37,898 nt of DNA. Origin: Butyrivibrio sp. (GTDB lineage: Bacteria > Bacillota > Clostridia > Lachnospirales > Lachnospiraceae). The notes below the pieces were generated by a model. That model saw only the letters and a list, made by a program, of their open reading frames with translations, had not been told where the DNA came from and made no database searches. This document shows, piece by piece, positions 8,088-17,183 of the stretch; within the stretch, counting starts at the first letter, position 1; each line of letters begins with the position of its first letter. Both the position numbers and the translations under genes were made by a program. The stretch lies in assembly GCA_015056655.1 (NCBI GenBank), contig SVFV01000016.1, forward strand, positions 35,866 to 73,763, written 5' to 3'.

Positions 8088-9056
8088 ATGAGAATTGGAA
8101 AAGTGACCGACAGTGTTTTAAAGAGATCGGTTATAAAACTGTTAAAAGACAATTCCAATAAGAAAAGCGCAGTTGTAACACCAGACTGCGCTTGTTCTAT
8201 AGATGGAGAAAATAGAAAGCTTGTTAGTGCGGTCAGCACCTTTACTGTAGATGCAAAGGGTGGTGGCTATAATGCTATGTATAAGGCTTCTAACAACATA
8301 TTTGCTGTGGGTGCAAAGCCACAAATGGCAGTTGTAAATATACTTCTTGATTCCAATACAGAAGAAGCTGATTTAAAGGACATAGTAAGGGATTGCAAGA
8401 GGGCTGCAGATGAACTGTCCATCCCTATCAGGGGCGGACATACTGAAGTATCCGATGCATTAAGCAGACCACTTGTAAGCGTGTATGTTACTGGTGTAAG
8501 TGAATCAGAAATTATTCCAAACAAAGATGCTTCTGCCATAGTAATGACAAAATGGACAGGAGTTGAAGGAACAGCCATTCTTGCAGAGAAGTATGCTGAT
8601 AAGCTTTCTGAGAGACTCCCACAGTACATGATTGAGGATGGCAAGGCCTTTAAGAAGCTCTTATCAATTAGAGAGGATGCTCAGATTGCAATAAAGGAGG
8701 GGGCTTCGTACCTTCATGATGTATCTTCCGGCGGAATTTTTGCTGCTCTTTGGGAACTGGCAGATATGGCTGGCTGCGGAATAGATGTGGATTTAAAGAG
8801 TATTCCCATAAGACAGGAGACAATTGAAATCACAAATCATCTGGGCTTTAACCCTTATCAGATGCTCTCTGGCGGATCACTTCTTTTTATTACAGATAGA
8901 GAAGATGAGACAATAAGCACTCTCAATGAAAATGGTATAGAGGCCACAGTTATAGGTAGAACAACAGATAGCAACGACAGGATCATCAGAAACGATGGGG
9001 AGATTCGCTTTTTGGATAAGCCGCAGGCCGATGAACTGTTGAAAACGGAAGTATAA
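8088..9056 (+). CDS. Orphan AIR-synthase/HypE-like protein
   Basis: Has the two-domain layout of the PurM/HypE/SelD/ThiL superfamily, which bind ATP at a dimer interface. The N-terminal domain contains DCACSIDG, TFTVDAKGGGYNAMYKASNN and GAKPQMAVVNILLD; the C-terminal domain contains YLHDVSSGGIFAALWELA and the MLSGGSLLF loop seen in HypE-like proteins. At 322 residues it is close to HypE. No hydrogenase-maturation or purine genes lie nearby, so a HypE or PurM role is not supported. The neighbours are an Lrp regulator and an aminotransferase, which points toward amino-acid metabolism (inference). GATGGAG precedes the ATG by seven to eight bases, and the gene follows VanW by 15 bp. Confidence 0.75.
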   Translation: MRIGKVTDSVLKRSVIKLLKDNSNKKSAVVTPDCACSIDGENRKLVSAVSTFTVDAKGGGYNAMYKASNNIFAVGAKPQMAVVNILLDSNTEEADLKDIVRDCKRAADELSIPIRGGHTEVSDALSRPLVSVYVTGVSESEIIPNKDASAIVMTKWTGVEGTAILAEKYADKLSERLPQYMIEDGKAFKKLLSIREDAQIAIKEGASYLHDVSSGGIFAALWELADMAGCGIDVDLKSIPIRQETIEITNHLGFNPYQMLSGGSLLFITDREDETISTLNENGIEATVIGRTTDSNDRIIRNDGEIRFLDKPQADELLKTEV

Positions 9057-9092
9057 CTACTTGGCTAAATGACGCAATTTTCACAGGATTTG

Positions 9093-9101
9093 TGGTATAA
9101 T
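9093..9101 (+). promoter_or_regulatory. Extended -10 promoter for the Lrp-family gene
   Basis: TGG followed directly by a perfect TATAAT (9096-9101) makes a TGn-type extended -10; no good -35 is visible. Transcription would begin near 9108, downstream of an in-frame ATG at 9069, which supports the ATG at 9135 as the true start. Confidence 0.65.
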
Positions 9102-9134
9102 GAACAGAATCATTCTAAAAATCAGGAGGACGTT

Positions 9135-9623
9135 ATGGTAAACAGAGACGAATTATTAAGAACCATTGAAAAGAATAGCCGAATAGGGATTGATGAACTG
9201 GCGGTTATGCTGGCGGCCTCGGAGATAGATATTGCGAATGAACTTAAGAGCCTTGAGGAAGAGGGCATTATCTGTGGATATCACACAATGATCGACTGGT
9301 CTAAGACATCAATTGACACAGTAAGTGCGCTCATAGAAGTAAAGGTTACACCTCAGAGAGGCATCGGTTTTGACTCAATTGCTGAGAGAATATACAAGTT
9401 CCCTGAGGTAAAGAGTGTTTACCTCGTATCAGGTGGCTTTGACCTTATGGTAATGCTTGAGGGCAAGACACTTAAGGAGGTTGCAAGCTTTGTTACTAAC
9501 AAGCTTTCACCTCTTGATACTGTACTTAGCTGCTCTACACATTTCATTTTGCAGAAGTACAAGGATCACGGCACTATACTTACAAAGAAATATGATGATA
9601 CAAGGGAGAAGATTACACCATGA
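9135..9623 (+). CDS. Lrp/AsnC-family transcriptional regulator
   Basis: DNA-binding regulator of the feast/famine family, typically responding to an amino acid. The N-terminal winged helix-turn-helix (about residues 1-55, including IDELAVMLAASEIDIANELK and GIICGYHTMID) is followed by a RAM effector domain (about 65-150, ALIEVKVTPQRG and VYLVSGGFDLMVML). The 162 residues fit the family. The ATG at 9135 is preceded by CAGGAGG. Its stop overlaps the aminotransferase start by 4 bp (ATGA), so they are translationally coupled and the regulator probably controls or senses that enzyme's pathway (inference). Confidence 0.92.
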   Translation: MVNRDELLRTIEKNSRIGIDELAVMLAASEIDIANELKSLEEEGIICGYHTMIDWSKTSIDTVSALIEVKVTPQRGIGFDSIAERIYKFPEVKSVYLVSGGFDLMVMLEGKTLKEVASFVTNKLSPLDTVLSCSTHFILQKYKDHGTILTKKYDDTREKITP

Positions 9624-10786
9624 GGAATCCTTTAGCAGACAAGATTGTTGACATAAAGCCCTCTGGAATCCGTAAGTTTTTCGATGTAGTAAAGACTATG
9701 GACGGTGCAATTTCTCTTGGTGTTGGTGAACCGGATTTTGACACACCCTGGCATATAAGAGATGAGGGTATTTATTCCCTGGAAAAAGGAAGAACCTTCT
9801 ACACTTCCAATTCAGGACTTAGAGAATTAAAAGTAGAAATATGTAATTATTTAAAGCGTAAGCAGAACGTACAGTATGATCCTGATACACAGGTTCTCGT
9901 TACTGTCGGCGGTTCTGAGGCTATAGATCTTGCTCTTAGAGCGATGATTAACCCTGGTGATGAGGTTTTGATTCCTCAGCCCAGCTATGTTTCCTACGAG
10001 CCCTGTGCAATACTTGCAGGAGCTGTGCCCGTAATTATCGAGCTTAAAGAGGAAAATGAATTCAGACTTACAGCCAAGGAAATCCTTGAGAATGTAACTG
10101 ACAAGACCAAGATACTTGTACTTCCTTTCCCTAATAATCCGACTGGAGCTATCATGGAGAGAAAGGACCTCGAGGAAATCGCAGAGGTCATCAAGGAAAA
10201 GGACCTGTTCGTTCTTTCTGATGAGATTTACAGCGAGCTTACTTACACTGATAAGCATGTATCAATTGTAGAGATTCCCGGAATGTATGAGAGAACAATT
10301 CTCATCAACGGATTCTCCAAGTCCTTTGCTATGACAGGCTGGAGACTTGGCTATGCATGCGGACCTGTAGAAATTATTGAGCAGATGACCAAGATTCATC
10401 AGTTCGCTATCATGTGTGCACCTACAACCAGCCAGTATGCGGCAGTTGAGGCATTAAAGAATGGCGATGAAGATGTTGCTATGATGAAGGAGCAGTATAA
10501 CCAGAGAAGACGCTATCTTTTGAATGAGTTCAAAAAGATGAACCTTCCTTGCTTTGAGCCCTTCGGAGCATTCTACATTTTCCCGAACATCAGCCATCTT
10601 GGCATGACAAGTGATGAGTTTTGTAACAAGCTCCTTGAAGAGGAAAAGCTCGCAGTTGTACCGGGAACAGCCTTTGGTGATTGTGGAGAAGGCTTCGTGA
10701 GAATTTCTTATGCTTATTCTTTGGAGGATCTGAAGAAGGCAATAGAGAGACTTAAGAGATTCATCGAGAATCATACCAAGAAATAA
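9620..10786 (+). CDS. PLP-dependent aminotransferase, class I/II
   Basis: Fold-type I aminotransferase of the aspartate/aromatic group. The PLP-binding lysine is K234 in INGFSKSFAMTGWRLGY. Other landmarks are VGEPDFDTPWHIRDEG near residue 35, LPFPNNPTGA near 168 with the cofactor-contacting asparagine, SDEIYSELTY near 200, and the C-terminal substrate-carboxylate arginine in GFVRISYA. The 388 residues match the family. Substrate cannot be read from sequence; aspartate, aromatic or branched amino acids are all possible. It overlaps the Lrp-type regulator by 4 bp, forming a two-gene unit. Confidence 0.92.
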   Translation: MRNPLADKIVDIKPSGIRKFFDVVKTMDGAISLGVGEPDFDTPWHIRDEGIYSLEKGRTFYTSNSGLRELKVEICNYLKRKQNVQYDPDTQVLVTVGGSEAIDLALRAMINPGDEVLIPQPSYVSYEPCAILAGAVPVIIELKEENEFRLTAKEILENVTDKTKILVLPFPNNPTGAIMERKDLEEIAEVIKEKDLFVLSDEIYSELTYTDKHVSIVEIPGMYERTILINGFSKSFAMTGWRLGYACGPVEIIEQMTKIHQFAIMCAPTTSQYAAVEALKNGDEDVAMMKEQYNQRRRYLLNEFKKMNLPCFEPFGAFYIFPNISHLGMTSDEFCNKLLEEEKLAVVPGTAFGDCGEGFVRISYAYSLEDLKKAIERLKRFIENHTKK

Positions 10787-10811
10787 AAGTTTTCTAGAGT
10801 TGGGGATATCT

Positions 10812-12197
10812 ATGAGTAACATGGAAAACAACGATAATGACAAGATTACAATGGGAGTCAGTCCTATCACGACTCCCGATTTCATGCGTGAAAAAATAAA
10901 ACAGAGACCCATCAATAAGAAAAAGCTGCTAAGAAGGACGCTAATTACAGTCACCCTGGCGGTTGTTTTTGGTGCGGTAGCATGTCTTACGTTTGTTTTT
11001 CTCTCCCCCGTTATCAACAACAAATTGTATCCTGAGGAAAAGCCTACTCCTGTTGATTTTTCAACAGAAGAGACAGTTACTGATGAAATGCAGCCTGAGG
11101 ACATGTATGCAGATGATAATGCCATAGCGGCAGAGGCTGCAAGCGCAGCTATCGACATGGCTTCAAGTGAGATCGACAGAATGCAGAAGGAGATAACCAA
11201 GCGTTCAGTTGACTCTACAGACTATAGGGAAATGTATGCATCTCTAAAGGAAGTAGCAAACAGCGTATACGGAAGCATTGTTAAGGTTACTGCTGTCACA
11301 TCAGATACTAACTGGTTCAATGACCCTTATGAAAGCAAGGGAGATGTATCAGGAGTAATTGTTGCGGAGAATGGGCAGGATTATCTGATAATAACTACTG
11401 CTTCAGCGATTGCTGAGGCTGAGCAGATACTCATAACCTTCAATGATGGCACTTCATGCTATGGTTACCACAAAATGACTGATAAGAACAGCGGATTTAG
11501 CATTATTGCTGTTCAGGAGAAAAAGCTTACAGACGAGACAAAAGCAAGAATAAAGGTGGCTACGCTCGGCAGTTCTAATGCCGGAGTAGTAACAGGCTCG
11601 CCTATCATTGCAGTTGGCAGTCCTACAGGTGCGCAGGGCTCTGTAAACTATGGCTTTGTAACATCTGGAAATACATCTATCGATCTTCCGGATGCCAATT
11701 ATAAGCTGCTTACCACAGACATTTATGGAAGTACTAATGCCAGTGGCGCTATCATAGACCTCTCTGGAGCAGTTATTGGAATAATTGACATGACGCACAA
11801 TGACAGCAGCCTTTCAAACATGATCTGTGCTGTTGGAATTACAGAGATGAAATCTCTTATAGAGGATCTTTCTAACAAGGCGGGAAGAAGTTACCTGGGG
11901 CTTTATGGACAGACAATTCCAGAGGCTGTTCAGGAAGAGCAGAACATCCCTGCAGGAGCATACATTACAATGACAGAGATGGATTCACCATCTATGCTGG
12001 CAGGTATCCAGAGCGGCGATATAATAACCAGGATCAATGATGAACAGGTTGATAGCTATGAGTTTCTGGTTAATAAGCTGATAAGTCTTCACCCTGGAGC
12101 AGAGATAAAAATCACTCTGATGCGCCAGGCAGCAGAAGGCTATGTTGAGCTGGACCTTGATATGACAATAGGAAATTCAGCAAGTAGTGAAAGTTAA
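10812..12197 (+). CDS. HtrA/DegP-like membrane protein with PDZ domain, catalytic triad apparently lost
   Basis: Layout is that of membrane-anchored HtrA: a basic N-terminus, one membrane helix at about residues 35-57, a low-complexity acidic linker, a trypsin-like domain at about 140-345 and a PDZ domain at about 360-450 (AGIQSGDIITRINDEQV). Aligned by eye with HtrA, the His position (usual TNNHVV) is TTASAI with S198, the Asp position (usual DLAVLKV) is GFSIIAV with G228, and the Ser motif (usual GNSGG) is TNASG at 308-312, putting A310 at the nucleophile. The fold-defining segments around them are intact, so this is probably a non-proteolytic scaffold. The ATG at 10812 follows TGGGGAT; a TTG four codons upstream is less likely. 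Confidence 0.82.
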   Translation: MSNMENNDNDKITMGVSPITTPDFMREKIKQRPINKKKLLRRTLITVTLAVVFGAVACLTFVFLSPVINNKLYPEEKPTPVDFSTEETVTDEMQPEDMYADDNAIAAEAASAAIDMASSEIDRMQKEITKRSVDSTDYREMYASLKEVANSVYGSIVKVTAVTSDTNWFNDPYESKGDVSGVIVAENGQDYLIITTASAIAEAEQILITFNDGTSCYGYHKMTDKNSGFSIIAVQEKKLTDETKARIKVATLGSSNAGVVTGSPIIAVGSPTGAQGSVNYGFVTSGNTSIDLPDANYKLLTTDIYGSTNASGAIIDLSGAVIGIIDMTHNDSSLSNMICAVGITEMKSLIEDLSNKAGRSYLGLYGQTIPEAVQEEQNIPAGAYITMTEMDSPSMLAGIQSGDIITRINDEQVDSYEFLVNKLISLHPGAEIKITLMRQAAEGYVELDLDMTIGNSASSES

Positions 12198-12245
12198 ATA
12201 AGCAAAGGCGAGATCTTTGCAAAAGATATTAGAATTGAGGTTTGT

Positions 12246-13193
12246 ATGAAGTTTATTAAGGATTTTAACGCAGGAGACAGAATTGCAGATATTTATCTGT
12301 GTAAGCATGTGCAGGCAGCCACAACCAAGAATGGCAAGAACTACTATTCAGTAACTCTTCAGGATAAGACTGGAACAGTAGATGCCAAGGTTTGGGATCC
12401 CAACAGCGAAGGAATAGATGAGTTTTCAGATCTTGACTATATTGATGTATACGGAGAAGTAACCAGCTTTAACGGAGCACTTCAGGTAAATATCAAGAGA
12501 GCAAGACTCTGCAGAGAGGGCGAGTACGATCAGTCTTTATATCTTCCTGTATCTGAGAAGGATAATGACGAGATGTTCAAGGAGCTCTGCGGAATCATAA
12601 ACACTGTAGAGAATAAATATCTTAAGGCACTCCTTCTTGCATTTTTTAGGGATGATGCGGCTTTTGTTAAGGATTTCAGAAGATCTTCTGCTGCAAAGTC
12701 TGTACACCATGGCTTTATCGGTGGACTTTTAGAGCATACCTTAAGCGTTACCAAGATGTGTGATTTCTTCAGCAAGGCTTATCCTGCAATTAACAGGGAC
12801 CTTCTGATTACAGCAGCTATATGTCACGACATAGGAAAAATCAAAGAGCTTTCACTTTTCCCTACAAATGATTACACAGACGAAGGACAGTTCCTTGGTC
12901 ATATCATCATGGGAAGTGAGATGGTTGCAGAAAAGATCAGAGACATTGATGGATTCCCAGTGCTTTTGAAGCAGGAGCTTCAGCACTGTATTTTGGCGCA
13001 CCATGGAAAGCTTGAGTTTGGATCACCCAAGACTCCTGCTATTATCGAGGCAATGGCTCTTCATCTTGCTGATAACACAGATGCGAAGATGGAAACATTT
13101 ACAGAGATACTTAAAAACACAAACGAGGTTGGCTGGCTTGGTTATAACAGGCTCTTAGAGAGCAACCTCTTCGACACAAGAGTAGAATCATAA
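12246..13193 (+). CDS. yhaM: 3'-5' exoribonuclease YhaM (OB-fold plus HD domain)
   Basis: Cytoplasmic single-strand-specific 3'-5' exonuclease of Gram-positive bacteria. Residues about 1-95 form an OB-fold nucleic-acid-binding domain (KNGKNYYSVTLQDKTGTVDA). The HD domain at about 155-300 has the metal ligands in HHGFIGGLLEHTLSVT, AAICHDIGKI and LAHHGKLEFGSPKTP, and ends with ALHLADNTDAKM. The 315 residues almost equal B. subtilis YhaM (314). AATTGAGG lies before the ATG. mutS2 begins four bases after its stop, so the two are co-transcribed. Confidence 0.95.
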   Translation: MKFIKDFNAGDRIADIYLCKHVQAATTKNGKNYYSVTLQDKTGTVDAKVWDPNSEGIDEFSDLDYIDVYGEVTSFNGALQVNIKRARLCREGEYDQSLYLPVSEKDNDEMFKELCGIINTVENKYLKALLLAFFRDDAAFVKDFRRSSAAKSVHHGFIGGLLEHTLSVTKMCDFFSKAYPAINRDLLITAAICHDIGKIKELSLFPTNDYTDEGQFLGHIIMGSEMVAEKIRDIDGFPVLLKQELQHCILAHHGKLEFGSPKTPAIIEAMALHLADNTDAKMETFTEILKNTNEVGWLGYNRLLESNLFDTRVES

Positions 13194-13197
13194 GGAC

Positions 13198-15579
13198 ATG
13201 AATGAGAAAGTTTTACACGTACTAGAATACGACAAAATAGTAGACAAATTAAGTGAATATGCGACTTCTGAACCTGGTAAAAGGATGTGCAAAGAGCTCC
13301 TTCCGGTTTCAGATATCAGAACTATCCAGAGGAATTTAAGTAAGACAGATGCTGCTATTTCAAGAGTTTTCAAAAAGGGTTCGGTATCCTTTGGTAATAA
13401 CAGAGATTTAAGCGGATACCTTAAGGCGCTGAAAATCGGAAGCTCACTTGATGCACCGCAGCTCCTTAATATCGCTTCATTCCTCGACAACGTAAACAGA
13501 ATAAAGCAATATGGCAGATCCGACAGGGATGAGGACAAGAGAGATGTTCTTTCAGACCTTTTTGATGGATTAGAGCCACTTACAATGGTCTCAGCTGAGA
13601 TCAGAAGATGTATCATTTCGGAGGATGAGATTTCATCTGATGCAAGCCCTGCGCTTAAGCATATCAGAAGAGACATCCAGATTACTGGTGATAGAATCCA
13701 CGATCAGCTTGGCAAAATGGTAAATGGATCACTTAGATCTTACCTGCAGGAGCCTGTAGTTACCATGCGTGGCGACAGATACTGCATACCGGTTAAAGCT
13801 GAGTATAAGAGTCAGGTAAGTGGAATTGTTCACGACCAGTCTTCAACAGGATCAACTCTTTTTATTGAGCCCAGTATCATTGTTGAAATGAACAATAAGC
13901 TCAGAGAGCTTGCAGGCATGGAGAGAGCAGAAATAGAGGTTATCCTTGCTAATCTCTCTGCAGAAGCATCAGGATATCTGGCGGCTTTATCTGACAATGC
14001 CAAGATCATGACAGAGCTCGACTTTATTTTTGCAAAGGCTGCTCTTGCTCTTGAGCAGAACGCAATAACACCGATCTTCAATGAGAATCGCTATTTCAAT
14101 ATCATAAAGGGAAGACATCCTCTTCTTGATAAGAAAAAGGCAGTTCCCATCGATGTTTATGCTGGAAAAGAATTTAGCATGATCATCATTACTGGACCTA
14201 ATACCGGTGGTAAGACAGTTACCCTTAAAACAGTAGGACTCCTTACACTCATGGGACAGGCAGGACTTGCTATCCCTGCTGGTGACAGATCAGAGCTTGC
14301 TGTTTTTGAAGAGATTTATGCTGATATTGGAGATGAGCAGAGTATTGAGCAGAGCCTTTCTACATTCTCATCTCACATGACAAACACCGTTCGCATTCTT
14401 GAGAATGCAAACGAGAATTCACTGTGCCTTTTTGATGAGCTTGGTGCAGGAACTGACCCCACAGAGGGAGCAGCACTTGCGATTTCAATCCTTGATTATC
14501 TGCACAAAAAGGGAATAAGGACAATGGCAACAACTCACTACAGTGAGCTAAAAGTCTATGCCCTTACAACAGAAGGAATTCAGAATGCAAGCTGTGAGTT
14601 TGACGTGGAGTCACTTAGACCTACCTACAGACTTCTCATCGGTATTCCTGGAAAGAGTAATGCCTTTGCCATATCCAAAAGACTCGGTCTTTCACAGGAA
14701 ATTATTGATGCAGCTGGCGAGCAGATAAGTCAGGACAACAGGAAATTCGAGGACCTTTTGACTGACCTTGAAAATTCCAGAGTTACAATAGAAAACGAAA
14801 GACTGGAAATCGAGAGATATAAAAGAGAAGTCAAAGACCTTAAGGATGAGCTTAAAACGAAGCAGAATAAGCTTGATGAATCTAAAGATAAGATTCTTCG
14901 TGAAGCTCATGAAGAGGCCAGAGCTATCCTGCAGGAGGCAAAGGACGCTGCTGACGAAACCATAAGAACCGTCAGAAAAGCAGAAGCTGGAATTCCCATG
15001 CAGGAGCTTGAGAGAGCAAGACAGAGCGTCAATAAGAAAATCTCTGACAAGAACGAAAAGCTCTCTATTAAGAACAAGCAGGCTCAGTCAAATCACAAGA
15101 AGCTTAAGCCTACACAGATTAAGATCGGAGATTCCGTTCGCATAATATCCATGGGACTTACAGGCACTATTAGTACTAAGCCCGATAAAGATGGGAATCT
15201 TGTTGTTCAATGTGGTATTATGAAATCAAGAACAAACATAAACGATCTTGAACTCATAAAAGAAGAAAATGGCAAGGAGCAGATGAAGAAGTTCTACGGA
15301 CAGCACAAGATGGATCTGTCCGGTGCTAAGAACATCCGCACAGAGCTCAACCTGATTGGTATGAATAGTGCAGATGCAATAGCAGAGCTTGATAAGTATC
15401 TTGATAGTGCTTATGTATCACATCTGCCATCCGTAAGAATAGTTCATGGTAAGGGATCTGGTATACTGAGAAAAGCTGTTCATGACCATTTGAAGAGCGC
15501 ACCTTACGTGAAGTCATTTAAACTTGGAGAATTTGGAGAAGGCGATTCTGGGGTAACGATAGTTACATTTATAAAGTAG
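13198..15579 (+). CDS. mutS2: MutS2/RqcU ATPase and Smr-domain protein
   Basis: Large cytoplasmic ATPase; MutS2 in B. subtilis (also called RqcU) splits stalled or collided ribosomes and feeds quality control, while older work linked it to suppressing recombination. The MutS-like core spans about residues 1-510 with Walker A GPNTGGKT at 333-340, Walker B CLFDELGAGTDPTEGAA near 418 and the switch motif MATTHYSELK. A long coiled coil (about 515-610) leads to a KOW-like segment and a C-terminal Smr domain (about 715-793) with NLIGMN and VRIVHGKGSGILR. The 793 residues match the family. It starts four bases after yhaM, and the response-regulator gene follows after 8 bp. Confidence 0.96.
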   Translation: MNEKVLHVLEYDKIVDKLSEYATSEPGKRMCKELLPVSDIRTIQRNLSKTDAAISRVFKKGSVSFGNNRDLSGYLKALKIGSSLDAPQLLNIASFLDNVNRIKQYGRSDRDEDKRDVLSDLFDGLEPLTMVSAEIRRCIISEDEISSDASPALKHIRRDIQITGDRIHDQLGKMVNGSLRSYLQEPVVTMRGDRYCIPVKAEYKSQVSGIVHDQSSTGSTLFIEPSIIVEMNNKLRELAGMERAEIEVILANLSAEASGYLAALSDNAKIMTELDFIFAKAALALEQNAITPIFNENRYFNIIKGRHPLLDKKKAVPIDVYAGKEFSMIIITGPNTGGKTVTLKTVGLLTLMGQAGLAIPAGDRSELAVFEEIYADIGDEQSIEQSLSTFSSHMTNTVRILENANENSLCLFDELGAGTDPTEGAALAISILDYLHKKGIRTMATTHYSELKVYALTTEGIQNASCEFDVESLRPTYRLLIGIPGKSNAFAISKRLGLSQEIIDAAGEQISQDNRKFEDLLTDLENSRVTIENERLEIERYKREVKDLKDELKTKQNKLDESKDKILREAHEEARAILQEAKDAADETIRTVRKAEAGIPMQELERARQSVNKKISDKNEKLSIKNKQAQSNHKKLKPTQIKIGDSVRIISMGLTGTISTKPDKDGNLVVQCGIMKSRTNINDLELIKEENGKEQMKKFYGQHKMDLSGAKNIRTELNLIGMNSADAIAELDKYLDSAYVSHLPSVRIVHGKGSGILRKAVHDHLKSAPYVKSFKLGEFGEGDSGVTIVTFIK

Positions 15580-15587
15580 GGGGTTGA

Positions 15588-16289
15588 ATGGTAGCAAAAC
15601 AGAAAATTTTAATTGTAGATGATGATAGCAATATTGCTGATCTTATTTCTCTTTACCTTGTAAAGGAGTGCTTTGAGACGCTTATTGTTGGAGATGGTGA
15701 GTCAGCTCTTTCAGCATTTGAGACATTTGAGCCAAATCTTATCCTGCTTGATCTGATGCTTCCCGGAATAGACGGATATCAGGTTTGCAGAGAAATCAGA
15801 ACCAGATCACAGTGTCCGATTATCATGCTTTCCGCCAAGGGAGAGGTTTTTGATAAGGTATTAGGACTTGAGATGGGTGCTGATGACTACATGGAGAAGC
15901 CCTTTGATTCAAAGGAGCTTGTAGCCAGAGTTAAAGCTGTACTTAGAAGATACAAGCCTCAGGTTGCAGAGCCGGAGCCTTCAGATGATAAGGTTGTAAG
16001 ATACGAGGATCTTGAGATCAACATGACCAACTATTCGGTTAGCTATCAGGGTTCACGTATAGACATGCCTCCGAAGGAGCTCGAGCTTTTGTATTTCCTC
16101 GCGTCCTCACCCAACAGAGTGTTCACAAGAGAACAGCTTCTTGATCAGATCTGGGGATATGAGTATGTGGGAGATACGAGAACTGTCGATGTCCACATTA
16201 AGCGACTCAGAGAAAAGATTAAAGACCATGAGACCTGGAGAATTGCTACTATCTGGGGAATTGGTTACAAATTCGAAGTTCAACAGTAA
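15588..16289 (+). CDS. OmpR/PhoB-family response regulator
   Basis: Two-component DNA-binding response regulator. The receiver domain (residues 1-120) has the acidic pair in VDDD, phospho-acceptor D55 in ILLDLMLPG, and the conserved lysine in YMEKPF. The C-terminal winged helix (about 138-230) shows PPKELELLYFLASSPNRVFT and VDVHIKRLREKI. The ribosome site GTAGGGGG is strong and the gene starts 8 bp after mutS2, so it is likely expressed from the mutS2 transcript. No kinase follows directly; the nearest single-output kinase begins about 3.5 kb downstream after an AraC/GH3 pair, and is a plausible partner. Confidence 0.95.
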   Translation: MVAKQKILIVDDDSNIADLISLYLVKECFETLIVGDGESALSAFETFEPNLILLDLMLPGIDGYQVCREIRTRSQCPIIMLSAKGEVFDKVLGLEMGADDYMEKPFDSKELVARVKAVLRRYKPQVAEPEPSDDKVVRYEDLEINMTNYSVSYQGSRIDMPPKELELLYFLASSPNRVFTREQLLDQIWGYEYVGDTRTVDVHIKRLREKIKDHETWRIATIWGIGYKFEVQQ

Positions 16290-16294
16290 AACAT

Positions 16295-16331
16295 ACCCGC
16301 GTTTTCACTTAGGTGAGAGCGCGGGTTTTTG
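16295..16331. terminator. Rho-independent terminator
   Basis: A 14-bp stem (16295-16308 with 16313-16326, loop TTAG, two G-T wobbles) with core ACCCGCG is followed by TTTTT. It ends the yhaM-mutS2-regulator run and may also stop the convergent AraC gene, though its minus-strand T-run is poorer. Confidence 0.88.
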
Positions 16332-16349
16332 AATGTCCGGAATAAAGAA

Positions 16350-17183
16350 TTAAAAATTAATAGGATCCGTTCTCTTGTTTCTATATTGAAGAGGAGTAGT
16401 TCCATATTTTTTATTGAAATAAGAAATGAAAGTGCTGGTTGAGGGAAAAGCCAGAAGATCTGAAATTGCACTCACAGCAAGGTCTGTGGTTTCAAGTAGT
16501 GCCTTGGCATATTCAAGCTTTCTCTCCCTTATGAAAATCGTGGGACGCATTCCCATCTCCTTTTGAAAAAGATCGGAGATATAGTTGGGAGTTTTGTGCG
16601 TAAGGTCAGCCAAAGTCTGCATCCTTATGTTGTCATGGAGATGCCTCAAAATATAGTCGCAACAGGTCTTTGTTACAAGAGAACAGTTCCTGAAGCGATA
16701 ATCTCTTACCGCATAGGTTAAGGCACGAAGAGCCTTGTTTGACAAAAGATTAATCTTTTTAATATCCGTCAGCTTATCCATATGGCGAAGAAATCCATCA
16801 CTAATGGAATACGCGATATGCTCAGCAAGACCGCCATCTATAGCTGCTCTTGTAGCCAGTGTTACGCTGGCGATAAGTAGATACTTTGCAGACAAAAGAG
16901 GGCTGTCTGAAACATCACCAACTACACCGCTGTCAGCTTCAGGTGCCAGGTCGGCTGTATCTACGGAAGCTGCAACACGCTCATCAATTCGCTGTACATC
17001 GCCGGCTGAAACGTAGTAATAAAGTGCCTTTTCCTGAATACGCCTGGTTCCGTTATCGGCTCCGGGCGTGTCCTGTTCAAGAAAAATATGATCATTTATA
17101 TAACTGGTTATTTCCTTATAATCATCCTGGATTTCCTTTTCGAGTAGATCCAGGTTCCTCTTGATTTCAGATTCGTTTGACAT
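16350..17183 (-). CDS. AraC-family transcriptional regulator
   Basis: The C-terminal 100 residues are a double helix-turn-helix AraC domain: LHDNIRMQTLADLTHKTPNY, then FQKEMGMRPTIFIRERKLEY and AFPSTSTFISYFNKKYG. The N-terminal 160 residues are not a cupin but a helical domain with ALYYYVSAGDVQRID and LLIASVTLATRAAIDGGL, as in helical-sensor AraC regulators of Firmicutes. The ATG at 17183 has GGAG seven bases upstream; a longer frame to 17270 lacks such a site. It diverges from the GH3 gene across 226 bp, so control of that gene in response to a sugar is the natural guess (inference). 277 residues. Confidence 0.9.
   Translation of the reverse strand: MSNESEIKRNLDLLEKEIQDDYKEITSYINDHIFLEQDTPGADNGTRRIQEKALYYYVSAGDVQRIDERVAASVDTADLAPEADSGVVGDVSDSPLLSAKYLLIASVTLATRAAIDGGLAEHIAYSISDGFLRHMDKLTDIKKINLLSNKALRALTYAVRDYRFRNCSLVTKTCCDYILRHLHDNIRMQTLADLTHKTPNYISDLFQKEMGMRPTIFIRERKLEYAKALLETTDLAVSAISDLLAFPSTSTFISYFNKKYGTTPLQYRNKRTDPINF

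Noticed and set aside
12202..12220. Hairpin GCAAAG/CTTTGC between the HtrA-like gene and yhaM
   Set aside because: Only 6 bp with no T-run; too weak to call a terminator or leader element.
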